Source of the DNA: Helianthus annuus
Lineage: Eukaryota; Streptophyta; Magnoliopsida; Asterales; Asteraceae
NCBI RefSeq assembly: GCF_002127325.2
Contig: NC_035446.2
Span: 153,380,629-153,444,628 of the forward strand
Direction: 5' to 3'
DNA: 64,000 nt
Positions 1 through 13,000 of this stretch are shown piece by piece. The translations under genes and the position numbers were made by a program. Below the pieces are notes generated by a model. That model was not told the DNA's origin. It did not search any database and saw only the letters and a program-made list of their open reading frames with translations. Each line of letters starts with the position of its first letter. Position 1 is the first letter of the stretch.

Positions 1-2
1 TG

Positions 3-1061
3 CTTCAGGATATCCACGAAGGGGATTGTGGTAACCACACTGGGGGCAGGTCATTGTTTTCAAAAGTTTTAAGAACAGGATATTATTGGCCTACCATGAG
101 AAAAGATGCTGCAGAATATGCTCGAAAATGTGATGCATGCCAAAGACACAGCAACATACTACATCAGCCTGCAGAGCCATTATATCCTATTGTATCCCCT
201 TGGCCGTTCATGAAATGGGGGATGGATATAGTAGGAAAATTGCCAAAAGCTCTAGGAGGAAAAGTCTTCATGCTGGCAATGACTGATTATTTCTCTAAGT
301 GGGTTGAAGCTGAATCATTTGTTCAAGTCAGAGATCAGGAAGTAGTATCCTTCATAAAAAGGAATATACTGACTAGATTTGGTGTGCCAGCTGAAATAAT
401 TTGTGACAATGGATCTCAATTCATAAGTAAGAGGACTACTGACTTCTGCAAGAGTTGGGGAATCAAAATGATCACATCCACACCAGTACATCCTCAAGCG
501 AATGGACAAGCAGAATCCTCAAACAAGATAATTGTCAAAAACCTGAAAAAGAGACTGGGAGCCAAAAAAGGAAGATGGGCAGAAGAATTACCCTTTGTCT
601 TATGGGCTGATAGAACGACGATAAAAAGTGCAACTGGCCAAACCCCGTTCTCCTTGGTATTTGGAGCAGAAGCGGTGATCCCGACTGAGATGGTAATACC
701 TACAACAAGATCCAGCCTCCGGGATCCTGAGCAGAATCCTGAAACCCTATGCTAGGAACTGGATACTATTGATGAAACAAGAGATGCAGCAAAGCTAAGG
801 ATGGCAGCATATCAACAGAGAATATCTAAAGCATATAACAAGAATATAAGGACTAGAAGATGTCAACTTGGAGATTGGGTATTGAGAAAGGCTTTTCAGA
901 ATACCACTAATCCTGCTGATGGAAAGTTGGCTCCAAAATGGGAAGGACCCTATGAGGTTGAATCAGAATCAGGAAAAGGAGCATACCGACTCAAGAATAT
1001 GGAGGGGGATATGTTACTGAGATCCTGGAATGCTATACATCTAAAACTATATTTCAAGTGA
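3..1061 (+). pseudogene. Ty3/gypsy (Tat lineage) integrase, 3' end of pol, one nonsense codon
   Basis: The reading frame is already open at base 3, so the element continues to the left of the window. It encodes a retroviral-type integrase, which joins element cDNA to the chromosome. A zinc-binding H-H-C-C region lies in the first 150 bases (CDACQRH visible). The catalytic triad is visible as D in [10 protein letters not shown] in ICDNGSQF (codon at 405) and E in GQAESSNK (codon at 513), with the expected D-35-E spacing. A TAG at 753-755 interrupts the frame. The same frame resumes immediately and runs to a TGA at 1059-1061, covering the basic C-terminal part (GDWVLRKAF, WEGPYEV). The lesion is therefore a single stop, not a frameshift. 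The Tat/Ogre-type assignment rests on the wording of the integrase and on the antisense gene downstream; the superfamily is secure, the lineage likely. Confidence 0.88.
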
Positions 1062-2456
1062 GTATGGAATTTAAATTCTAACTCAGGATGGTATGGATTC
1101 TATCTCTTTTATTAAATTTTGATATTATTTATTGTTTTGAACCCATTACTAACTTAAGCATCGGAGGGGTGTTAGCCAGGCTAACACCCACCTTAGTTTA
1201 CTGTTGTTTTGCAGTATATGCTTCGGGATATAGCTCCGGGATATACATTCAGGATACTTCGAAAGATTAGAGGATTGGCCCCCTCTCTCACGTTTAAGGG
1301 ATCCTGATCCCTTCACAGGTTTAAAGGTATTCACCTTTCTTCCGAATTGGGTTTAAACACCCTGCCTGGAGCGCAAGTTATTCGGGAATAGTTCAAGGTG
1401 GCGGGACCAGTTCATGTAAAAGTGGCTGACAATTTCGTTACTATTGGCTATATCTTGAATCCTAAAGGTATATGAGGATTGATCACCCTCTCTCAAGAAA
1501 GGGTATTTTCATACTCTCTAAGGTTTAAATGTTATCACCTTTCTAAGTCTTGGAGTTTATACACTCCCGCCTGTAGCGCATGAAAATTTGGGATTTTCCC
1601 CAGGGCATTAAGGATTTATCTCCAGTATATTTTTGGGTTTTACCCTTGTAACACAAGAATTGTCTAAACAGTTGGAACTGATATTCAAAAATTTTCTAAG
1701 TGTTTATAGACTTCATGCACAGGGGACATTCCTTCTAAGGCGATTGTGTGGAGCTCATAAAATTGAATTGGGACCTAAGATACTAAGTATCTCGAACTGG
1801 GGACATCTTTGTGGCAAAAGTTGCAACAGGAGTAAAGTCCGATATCAGGGTTATACTCTGTTCCTGGTATGATCTTTCCTTTGTGAATCTTACACAGGTT
1901 GTTTGAACTTTCAAAACTACATTTAAAGTTTAAGTATCCTGATTAGGATATATCTTTAGGATATATTCTTGAAATATGATTCAGGATATTTGATTGGAAT
2001 ATTGGGAGATGATACTTGGATTGAAAACTAATACTCTGATCGAACAAGTGTTATCAAAACAGGTTTTGGAAAATAGACTATCTTTTATTCTTTAGAAATT
2101 TTGTTTAAAATTGTTTGGATTTTGAGAAATTCTATTTGATAAAAGTCTTCATAAGATATCACTGAGTATATTGATCAGGATATTTTCAAAAGATAGTTGC
2201 ACAAATTTTGCAAAGCTAAAATCTAAACTATGTGATGCATGACAAAAATTAAAAGGCAACAACAAATAAGTCAGAAGGTGGTATTATTTAAAAATAAACG
2301 ATGCCAGCCGATAACCAAAGGCTTCGTCCTAAAACCTATGACCCATCCACCCTTGGTTATCAAATTGTTTTAATACAGGAAATAAAATGGTTCAACAGAA
2401 ATAGAAAATAAAATTGTTCAAATAAGCATAACTCTCAAATTTAAGGGAAATAAGTT
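1062..2456. other. Non-coding spacer of the Tat element with a palindrome and degenerate internal repeats
   Basis: No convincing coding sequence. A near-perfect palindrome, GGTGTTAGCC/AGGCTAACACC, sits at about 1167-1188 just after a purine-rich stretch (cggagggg). It could be an internal polypurine tract or only a hairpin. A roughly 210-bp unit is repeated in degenerate form at about 1270-1400 and 1480-1600; both copies contain a gtttA-acac-c-cgcctg-agcgca sequence. The words GGATAT and ATATCC recur through this spacer as in the rest of the element. Confidence 0.5.
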
Positions 2457-4215
2457 TTAGGAGGCAGCGCCTTCTTCGTTCGTGGCATTTTCAATAGCAT
2501 CCGTCTCGGGATCAACCTGAGCATCCCTCTCAGCATCAGTTGGTTTTTCGACTGCCTTTGAAGATCCTTCAGCTGCAGGTTTAGCAGAAGTGCCGCCGAA
2601 ACTCCTTAGCTTTGTTTCCCAGGCATTGATGTCCCAAGAAGGGCATTCGAAGCCCAGTGCATTGGCTTCGTGGGCCATCTTTAGCCTGTCCTGGAGAAGG
2701 GAAGTGATGACGGAACTTTTAAGGCTTTTCCGGTAGCTGATCATATCCTGTTCGTGTTGAGCATGGGCAGTATCAAGATCGGCTTGGGCCTGGAGAGCAG
2801 CTTTGTTGAGGGCAGCCTGGTGTTCTTGGGTCATAGCCTTGAACTTGTCCTCGTAATGCCGAGATTTGGCGGCTGCAATCATACCCTGATCGGAGATGGT
2901 AACCTCGGCTTTCTTCAACTTGGATTCAAGCGTCTTGTTGAGCCCACAGGATTCTTGATATAAATGAACCAAACGTTCAAGGCCCTACAAAGTAAGAGGA
3001 CAGGTATTGGTTTTAATAAATACTTATAAGTAGTATAAGGTGCAGGATATGGCTCAAGGATATTAACCTGGTTGAGAAAAGAAGTCATGAATCCGCTTAC
3101 CTTGATGAACCCGTGATTCTCATAGGGGAATGTATCGGAGATAATATGAGAATCAGGCTCTTTCCTTTTACGAGAACTTGAACTCCGGGGCTTAGTAGCT
3201 GGCGAAGGTTTGGGAATGATGATGGCTTTGGAGCTGCTGGGCTTGGATGTGGCCGTGGCCTTGGGACTAGGTACCTTCTTGATCTGGACCTGATCAGAAT
3301 AACTGTCCAGCTCATCAAGGTCGAAAACCTCAGGGATCTTGACTGGTGTTGCATAAAGGGAAAAGTCCTACATCCTTATTACTCTTCATTATATTATACT
3401 ACATTAATTAGTCATTTCAAAAGTAACTCTTACCAGACATTTCGGATGATGAATATTGGCAGGAACTCAGGATGTGTGTGGTAAAACTCCTGTCACTTGC
3501 AGGCAATTGGTAAATTGCTTCGATTCTTTGTTCTGATTCCGCAGTAGGAGGAGCTACTTCCTTAAGATTCACTGCGAAAAGATCAAATAAGAAGATATTA
3601 GCATAAGATAGAAGTCTAGAAGTACATGGGGACATTCATGATCCTACCGGTGGTTAACCACTCCACCGGAAGACTAGCACCCTCATGAATGGAGTCTCAT
3701 TTGACGAAGAAGAACTTGCGTTGCCATCCATCTTCGTTTTTGGTGGCTTTAAGAATAAGCGGTTTGCTGGAAGTTGAAAAGAGCAGGAACCGACTGGAAC
3801 CGTGGGATCGGAGGCGGTAAGCAATTGGCATATCTTCGATGCAGAGGTCGGGATAGTGAAGGTTTTTAATTTGGTTGAGCACGATTAATACTCTCCAGAC
3901 CATGGGCATGGTTTGGGCAAAGAAAATACCGGTAGTCTGGAAGAATTGCATCATGAATTCGGGAAATGGATACCGAAGACCTAGCGAGAAAGGGTATGCC
4001 GGAAAACAGACCCAATCAGTAGAAGAAACATCTGATCGAATTGTTCGATCAAATGGTCTAAAAATCGTGCCATCGGGGAAAGCGCCGGAGGCTCTCAACG
4101 CCGCAATGTTTGCGTTATCAAAAGCACAGATCTCCTTCTCGGGATTTTTGAGAAGGTTTTGCTGAACAAAGGATTCCGACGATTCACCGGTCTGAGAATG
4201 GGCTACAGTAGCCAT
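2457..4215 (-). pseudogene. Antisense four-exon gene inside the Tat element (Transposase_28-like N-terminus, coiled-coil C-terminus)
   Basis: This gene runs against the direction of pol. The exons I infer, in transcript order, are 4215-3648, 3571-3434, 3342-3101 and 2984-2457. All three introns have GT-AG ends and the phases fit (1, 1, 0), giving 491 codons plus a stop. Exon 1 resembles the plant 'putative gypsy-type transposon' domain (PF04195, Transposase_28): the PFPEFMMQFFQTTGIFFAQ segment followed by MVWRVLIVLNQI. Exons 2-3 are Ser/Pro/Lys-rich with a basic SRKRKEP patch that could be a nuclear signal. Exon 4 is rich in Ala, Gln, Lys and Glu and looks like a coiled coil, then an acidic tail. 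One TGA at 3697-3699 interrupts exon 1. Antisense ORFs between integrase and the 3' LTR are known in Tat-lineage elements; their function is not established. Domain name from memory. Confidence 0.65.
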
Positions 4216-4471
4216 CGGAGGAAGAATAAAGTTAACAGAAAACGTGGAAGGGATAAGTGATTACCTGGAGATTCTATTGATGATATCTGCTTCTCAAACC
4301 AAAAGAGAGAAGATATAGGAGCATTGTAGATGTCCATCGAGTGAAAAGCGCGTTGGAAGTTGTATAGTGCAATCTTGACCGTCATTTCGATTTAATTGTC
4401 TCGGTTTACGAGATAAGGTTTTAAATTATATCCGTTGGATTGGTATACCAACAGATATATTTGGGGACAAT

Positions 4472-5202
4472 TGTTATGGGTCATTTTCTAAGCATATATA
4501 TCCTGACTAATATTCTGCTTTTGATTGTTTACTTGTGATCAGGATAACGGATCAGGATATTGGTAACATCCTCGTGCGATATCCTGGTATTAGCTAAATT
4601 AACCACGTGCAGGTTAGAAGCTGTGGGTCACTAACGGTTAAGTGGACCTCTTCTCCTTAAGACTCGGGCAAACCAGTTATGTGAGAGACGTTGAACCCGA
4701 AAGACCAGGTCTACAACGTTCGTATAGGGAATATCCGGCGAATCCCGGTTTAATAGGGTAGTTTGTTAAATTTCTTTTACTATAAATAGATGGATCGGAT
4801 CAAGTTAAGGCACTCACTTTTCATTTGCACAGTTTACACTCTAGCTACTAGCAATCACTGCACACAAACACTTGTACTCGAATTACCTTGTAACACCTAG
4901 TTGATCTGCATCACATCCTGCACTATATCCTGAGATTTGAAGCACTAGAAGAACAAGGAAGCTGCGATTGTCAGCTCCCGAGGTTTTGTGCCGGCGATCA
5001 AGATTGATCAAGGGCTTTCCTCGTATATCCGGTGTCACCCTTTACCTTTTTTGCTCATTGTTTGATCATAGATACAGCTCTGTATCCTGAGTCGTATCCT
5101 CAAACTGTTTTAATCAGCATATTTACTGCACATATTTCTAGCACACTACCTCACTTAACTAATTTGATCACTTAATTGCTTCGGTAATTTTTGACCAAAA
5201 CA
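4472..5202 (+). repeat. 3' LTR of the Tat-lineage element
   Basis: Begins TGTTATGGGTC just after a purine-rich stretch (ttggggacaa) and ends ...GACCAAAACA, giving the TG...CA ends of an LTR, 731 bp. A TATA box in the + direction (ctataaataga) lies at about 4780-4791, which matches the orientation of pol. The 5' LTR lies outside the window, so the ends cannot be confirmed by comparison and the TSD cannot be tested. The next bases (gccgcgtatag) belong to the palindromic satellite, so the element seems to have inserted into that array. Confidence 0.6.
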
Positions 5203-8200
5203 GCCGCGTATAGGTCTATACGCGGCATATAGCTACCTTTTTCAATTTCCAAGAGAATCTATGATATGATGTCGAAATTCGTCCCTTTATATACATCGCA
5301 TATAGACCTATACGCAATGTATATAAAGGGTGGTTTTTTAAGAAACATTGTTATATATTATTTATCGTTTTAGCAAACTTTTATAATAAATAATTTTTAA
5401 AAATAGATAAATAAAAAACATTGTTAAGTATTCTATCGTATAGTATAATATACATCTCGTATATGCCTATGGATGTAGTATCGGTATCATATAATGTAGT
5501 ATAAATCTCGTATAGGCCTATACGTGTTGTATAATATTGTATCCTATCGTATCATATTGTATAGTGTAGTGAAAAACATTGTTAAGTATTCTTTCGTATA
5601 GTATAATATAGGTACCGTATAGGTCTATGGATGTAGTATCGTATCATATAGTGTAGTATAAATCTCATATAGGCCCATACGTGTAATATAATATTGTATC
5701 CTATCGTATCGTATCGTATCGTATTGTGTAGTATAAGTCATGTATAGGCATATATGTGTAGTATCGTCTCGTATAGGCCTATAGGTGTAGTATCGTATTA
5801 TATGGTGTAGTACAAGTCTTGTATAGGTCCTGTATAGGCTTATAGGTCTCGTATAGGCCTATGGATGTAGTATAGGTTCCACGTAGGCCTATAGGTGTAG
5901 TATAAGTCTCGTATAGGACTATATGTGTAGTTTAGGTCCCGTATAGGCTTATAGGTCTCGTATATGTGTAGTTAAGGTCCCGTATAGGCCTATACTATAC
6001 GATACCATACCATACCATACCATACCATACCATACCATACCATACCATACCATACCATACCATACCATACCATACCATACCATACCATACGATGCGATAC
6101 GATACGATACTATAGGATACCATACAACATTCGTATAGGCCTATACGGGTGATATATCGTATCCTATAGTATCGTATTGCATCGTATCGTATAGTGTACA
6201 GTATAAGTCTCGTATAGGTTCCCTATAGGTCCTGTATATGCCTATAGGCCTACACGGGACCTAAACCACACCTATAGTCCTATACGGGACCTATACTACA
6301 CCTATAGGCCTATACGGGCTTTATATCGTATCCTATAGTATCGTATCGTTTTGTATCGTATCGTATCATATAGTGTACAGTATAAGTCTCGTATAGGGTC
6401 CCTATAGGTCTTGTATATGCCTACACTATACGATACGATATCACACTTACAGGCTTATACGAGATCAATACGTGACCTATACTACACGTACACGATACGA
6501 TATGATATGATACGATATTTATCATATAAAAATGATTAATGTTGTATAAAAAAGTTTGTAAGAAATACTTACTTTTTTATTTATTTAAAATAGAAAACTT
6601 TTTTTATAAAACTTTACTAGAACGATTAATATTGTATAAATGTTTCTAAAAAAACCCTTTATATACGCTGCGTATAGTCCTATACGCAGCGTATATAAAG
6701 GGTCAAAAAGACAATTTACTTCTGGTTTGGGCTACGTACAGCTCCCAATCCAGGGGTAAAATGGTCTTTTTAACCAAACTTGCTCCATATATACGCCACA
6801 TACAAGGCTATACGCGGCGTATAGTAAAATACACCATTTTACCCCTGGATAGGGAACTATATGCAGCCCAAACCAACGATAAAATTGTCTTTTTGACCCT
6901 CTATATACGCTGCGTATAGGTCTATACTCTATACGCAACGTATATAAAGGTCGTTTTTTTTCTTTTTTTTAACTCCAAACCTGTGGTAAAATTCTCTTTT
7001 TGACCCTTTATATACGCCGCATATAGGCCTACACGCAGCGTATATAAAGGGTGTATGTTTTTTAGGAAACAATTTTACTCATTATTTATCGTTTTAGCAA
7101 AGTTCTATATTAAGTACTTTAAAAAAACATTTTTAAGTATCGTATCGTATAGTATAAGTCTCGTATAAACCTAGTATAGTATAGTATAAGTCTCGTATAT
7201 ATACCTTATAGGTCTTGTATATCCCTGTAGGCCTATACGGGACCTATAGTACACCTATAGGCCTATATGAATGTTGTATGGTAGCCTATACTACTGTATC
7301 GTATCGTATAGTGTATAGTATAAGTCTTGTATAGGTTTCCTATAGGTCTTGTATATGTCTATAGGCCTACACAGGACCTAAACCACACCTATAGAAGTAT
7401 ACGAGACCTATACTACACCTATAGGCATGTATAGGTGTTATACCGTATCGTATAGTATCGTGTCGTATCGTATAGTGTAGTATAAGTCTCGTATAAGTCC
7501 CTTATAGGTCTTGTATATGCCTATAGGCCTATACGGGACCTATACTACACTTATAGGCCTACATGAATGTTGTATGGTATCCTATACTATTGTATCGTAT
7601 CGTATCGTATCGTATAGTATCATATCATATAGTCTATAGTTCTATACGAGATTTATACGGGACTTATACTATACGATACTACACCTATACGGGACATATA
7701 CTACACTATACGATACGATATCACACTTATATGCTTATATGAGGTCAGTACGTAACCTATATTACACCTATACGATACGATACAATACAATACGATATTT
7801 ATCGTATAAAAATGATTAATGTTGTATAAAAAAGTTTGTAAGAAATACTTGCTTTTTATTTGTTTAGAATAGAAAACTTTTTTATAAAACTTTGCTAAAA
7901 TGATTAATATTGTATAAATGTTTCTACAGAAAAAACCACCCTTTATATACGCGGCGTATAGGTCTATACCCAGCGTATATAAAGGGTCAAAAAGACAATT
8001 TTACCCCTGATTTGGGCTGCGTATAGCCCCCAATCCAGGGGTAAAATGGTTTTTTTTTACTATACGCCGCGTATAGCCTGTATGTGGCGTATATGTGGGG
8101 CAAGTTTGGTAAAAAAGATTGTTTTACCCCTGGATTGGGGGCTATACGCAGCCAACCCAGGGGTAAAATTGTCTTTTTAACCCTTTATATACGCCGTGTA

Positions 8201-8260
8201 TAGGCCTATACACAGAGTATATAAAGGGGTTTTTTCTGTAGAAACATTTTTCTACAGAAA
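5203..8260. repeat. Satellite-like block of palindromes (TATACGCNGCGTATA) and GTATCGTATC/ATAGGCCTAT arrays
   Basis: No coding sequence. Two sequence types alternate. The first is a 40-50 bp palindrome of the form ccctttatatacgc-gcgtatag..ctatacgc-gcgtatataaaggg, seen at about 5283-5330, 6655-6702, 6895-6948, 7009-7052, 7942-7986 and 8190-8228, with shorter versions at about 6786 and 8060. Several are followed by mirrored sequences reading gggtcaaaaagacaatttta and its complement. The second type is long tracts of short words (gtatcgtat, tataggcctata, cgatacgata). A pentamer run CCATA occupies about 6001-6091. A module of about 250 bp at 6510-6760 recurs at 7788-8050, so part of the block is a tandem duplication with a period of about 1.28 kb. 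Confidence 0.8.
6001..6091. repeat. CCATA pentanucleotide microsatellite
   Basis: About eighteen head-to-tail copies of ccata, almost without error, inside the palindromic block. The run begins where a cgatac series changes to ccatac, so it probably arose by slippage from the surrounding short words. Confidence 0.9.
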
Positions 8261-10014
8261 CATTTATACAACATTTTCCTTTTCTTTGGTTTCCAAAATA
8301 CCGTTTAACACATTGTCGAAATATATGAATTTATTTCCGGAATATATATTTTTATAGTCCATAGTCCTTGTCCGGTTTGTCCAATATTTGGGTATAAATT
8401 ATATATTTATTTTCTTGGAATTTTGGTAATATTTTGTATTACAATTTTTGGTATTTTGGTGTGTTATATTATTTTCAAGTTCCTAAAATAATATAACTAA
8501 TACACATAATATACAAGTAACGCACAATTTGTGACATCTAAATATATATTTTTCCTAAATATATACTTAGTCATTTTTATTATCAAAAATCAACCTCCAA
8601 TATTTGTAATTTTTGTAACAAAAATTATGGCAAATTTTTATATGAAAATCATGGTCAAAATTTACTCGTAAACATTTGTTTAAAAATATTTTTCTTAGTG
8701 TTTGATTTCTACAAAAATTTTGCCATAGTTTCCCCTTAAAAATGGAGGTTTCCATGCTCATAAACATATCATTTTCTTTTAAAATTCATCACCAATCATC
8801 AACAATTTATACAAGACTTACCATAAGCCAAAATAAGCATTTTAACATTATGTCATGAACTTGAAAGTTTATAAAAATTTGTAGTAACTTAACATGTTGT
8901 TTAGTAAGTTTAGTTACCTCTAACAACATGGTTTATAGTTTATAAAACTCATTCTTGAAGATTTTAGTTCTTCACAACTTGTATGAAGATTTTCTAAAAA
9001 TAATTCTTCTTGTATTTTTCTTGTTACCAACATTTTTCTAGTCTTGTTTTAGCACTTAAAACATGTTTACTTCCTTTAAAAACCATGATCATGTTAATTT
9101 TGCAATAAACTTTGTTTTCTTGAAAATATTATCTTTGAAATCTTTCATTTTCAAGACTTGTAACTTGTAAACATAATCATCATACACTAAAACAATTTCA
9201 TTTTCAAGTTCATGATTAACATAAAGGATGATCATTACAAATTTCACAAGATCCATCCTTATACTTGCTAGATCATGTGTTTAATCATCATCTAGCAAGC
9301 TTCTTATGATGATCAACATCATAAACACAAAAAATCAACAAACAAGTATCATACATACACTAAAACAACTTAGATTTTCATGTTATTAAGCTTTATGTTA
9401 GTGATCATGCTTATGTTTCTTTGAGATTCTTATGATTAACATATTACATAACCTTTTAACCACTAAATTAGAAGTAAAAACAAGTTGTGAGGAGCTTACT
9501 ACTAGCTCTATGGCTAGGGAAGAAACCAAGATGAAGATGATGATGAATAAGGTGGATAAAAGCTCTAGGAGATGGTCTTTCAACTTCCAAGGCTTCCAAG
9601 CTTCTTAACTATGTTCCTTGCACCCTTGAGAGTCCTTAAAATACTTGAGATTGAAGTGAAAATGGTGGGGTGTTTGTGTGGAGTTGGAGCCGAGAACAAG
9701 AGGGAGAAGGGAGGAGGTTGTGTTGTGAAGATGGTAAAGTGAAAATGATGAGAGTGAGGACTTGTGGTTATTTAAAAACAATCTCCCAACATAAGTTTGT
9801 CTAGTGGCTAATATGTTCCATATCATGTGTACAAATCTAGTAAAATAATGTAAAGAAATCAAGGTGGTGGGGCCACCTTGTGATCGTCAACATGGGGGGG
9901 TGTTGGTTGTGATTCAAATGTTAGTTAGTGATCTTGGTTAGAATGTTATGGAATTAGTTAGTGTTATGTGTATTTAGTGTTTATAGGATATGTTATGATG
10001 TTCGGTGACCATAA
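8261..10014. other. AT-rich non-coding sequence, probably part of a decayed long LTR
   Basis: No ORF I would defend. Style and base composition match the long LTRs to the right. A TATA-like sequence for - strand transcription (tatttaaa) lies near 9768-9775, and the sequence resumes at 13252 after the solo LTR that split it (CATAA repeated on both sides). I could not find paired termini, so this is listed as an unresolved host sequence for that insertion. Confidence 0.35.
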
Positions 10015-13000
10015 TGTCACACCCCGACCACGTAAAACAACAAAACGTGGCGGAAACGTCGGGGAGTGTTGTAACAGAATCATTGTTTCACAACCATGGA
10101 ATAAACAAATTTCGTTTTATTGAATTAAATGAGTTACAATGTCTTAACAATAAAGAAACATAACAAATATTAACTAGTCTTGCATCTTTTAATGTCACTA
10201 AGGTCTCGTCCAATCCTATGTGAGCATGCATCAATATCATCATCAAATATCATCAACTATTGTACCTGAAACACATGTGAAAATACGTCAGCATAAAAAT
10301 GCCGGCGAGTACATAGGTTTTATGAAAAATAGGATCCATGACTTAGGTTTAAGAAAATGTTTAACCAAAAACTTGTCATGAATCCAGTTTAAGTGTTTGC
10401 CTTTATAAAACGTTTGAAAATCGATGATAGATATGTATAGTTAAAAGAATGATGTAAGGTTAAATGAATAACCAAGTAAAAATGAGTTTGTATAAAACAA
10501 ACTGTTTTGTAAAACAATGTCTTGTGAAAAATATGTTATTTGTGTAAAAATGTATAAATCCAAATGAATGATTTAAATAACGCTACGGCATGTAATATAA
10601 TACAAGCACTTATATATAGGAAGTACCAGCGGCGTATCCACCATGCTTTTATCACATTACACACGTCTCGTTACTCAAATCACTTACCCACATAAACCAC
10701 CAATGTAAATTGCCCATGTCTAAACCGTTGTCAAATGTCAATCAAGTATTGTGTAAACAAAATGTCATGTATGGCAAGTGAAATATGTAACAACCAAACC
10801 ATAGGTAAGAATGCACAAACAATGTACTAAGTATGCGACGGATGGACATACATAGCATGATACAAAGCATAAAATGTCTTGTAAAACGATATACTAAATA
10901 TGCACACAATGGGCATACATAGCATGTGATGTAAAATGTACTAAGTATGATGAACATACATAGCATGAAATGTCATGTAAAACGATGTACTAAGTATGCT
11001 AAGTAAACATACATAGTAAAAACACAATGAAATCATGTACTAATAGTGTACTAATGAACATAGCAGGTGTATGATATAAAAGCATGAAATCATGAAAGTA
11101 ACAAGTAGGCACATGTGTTTCACCCCAAAATGTTTGGAAAACAGTAAAAAGGGGTCTATGTACTCACTTGAGGGTGCTTAGAAGTCTTAGGATAACCACC
11201 AAGCAAAGCTAGAAGATCACGGAATCAAACGGCACCTATATAGGTATCTACATTAATAAACGGACCTATCGGAGGATCGGGTAGTACAAGGGTTCATAAA
11301 GCAAATAAGTATGGGAACTTATGTAATATGGTTTAACAAAGCCTACGTACTAAAACGAAACCTATCCTAAGTGCTTTTGACCCATTACGACCCGTTTAGG
11401 TAGCTCACGCCACTTTAACGCGTCGTTTGCGTAAAACGCGTTTGGAATGCCTAACTAGTCCTATGACAAGCAAGATATGCCTTAACATGTTTAATATTGT
11501 TGTTAAATCAGTTTAGATGTCAAAAATTTCGTTACATAGACTTAAAATGAATTTATGCGTAAAAAGGGCATTTTGGTAATTTACCTAAGGCATATAAACT
11601 ACCTATCATATAACTAACTAAACGTCGTGACCATAAGGTATAACCTCGGAAGGTTATTCCCTATACAACTATGGTCACCTAATGTGTTTGGTCGGATCCT
11701 AAAGATCGACCAATGGGTCAGGTTCGTAAGCATAAGCGATTGATTAGATCGCTTACCTTTACGTCCCTAAACAAGCACAAATCTAAAAGCGACGAGCTAA
11801 ACATACTAGAACATGTTTAGTAAAGTTAGAAAACAGGTTTGGTATTAAAACAAACGGTTTTAATACCCTAGAGTAGTTTGGTTACAAAATACGCGAGAAA
11901 ACGCATTTTGGCCGAAACTACGACTCGTCACTGAGCCTAGATAACATGGTAATCAGTAGGTATAGTTACTAGGGACTATAACCATCGTGATTACGCTCAT
12001 GTTATGAAATTCAAACGAACTTCGCATTGACCATAAACTAGTTAATGCAGAAAGTCAAACGCAGTTTGACTTTAACGCTAAAACGAATGAAAAACGCGAA
12101 AGAATACTTACAGAAGGTCCCCGCAAGATTCGAACCCGATTCACTCTCAGGTAGGAAGCATATACTTCCACTTAGAGAGTGTAGAATCAGATTCAAATGT
12201 GAGGAAGAATGAAATGGGTGAGAGGTATTTATAGATTTCCTTGAACCGTTAAGATCGTTCGTCGAAAAACGTGATTTGATCTAGACCTTACATGTGGGCA
12301 CATGGTTTTCAAAAACCATGGGAGCCCCTAATGTGGACTATGTTCATTGAATACCATCCCATGGTTTTGCAAAACCATGGGTGAAAACCATTAACACTTC
12401 AAAATGGACTAGGTTCATTGAATCTGCCAGAAATTTCAAAAATGGTCCCTACACTTGTAAAACTTGATTTTTTGGCACTTTTAAACCCCTTTAACCTCAT
12501 TTCAAGGCTCTAAAATGATATTAAAGTATAGGGAACTTAAAATATGCTCAAAGACATCACGGATGTCGGTTCGTTTGGTCGTACGGTTGCGTTATTCGCT
12601 TAATTACGACGGGAGTCGTAACGAACGCAAAAACGATCCAAATTAAGCGACGAATGGAATGTATCATACCAAACACTAAAATAAAATATTTTAATGCTTA
12701 CATAAATTTTTGGAAGTCCGGAAGTATTCAGAACGTAAAATATGCGCGAAAATGCAAACTTATGCACTTTTTGACGCTTTTAGTCCCTCAATGAGCATAA
12801 AGTTTATTTTTGCGCACCAAACACCTCAAAGACTATTTCTAAGCTATGTAAAGAATATTTAGGGCATACTTAACTTATGATCAAGTTTCGGAAGGTCTGT
12901 TACAGTACAAATTGATATACTTTCGCAGTTTGTCGAATTTAGTCCCTGTAAGCGAATAAACTTGATTTCGGCATACCAAACCATCCAAAACTTATTTCTA

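Noticed and set aside
1167..1190. Purine tract followed by TGTTAGCC as the start of the 3' LTR
   Set aside because: It has the look of a polypurine tract plus LTR start, but no matching end, TATA box or antisense gene arrangement fits, while 4472-5202 has all of these. Kept only as a hairpin.
5203..8260. CRISPR-like array
   Set aside because: Repeats are palindromic and irregularly spaced, without unique spacers of constant length, and the genome is a plant.
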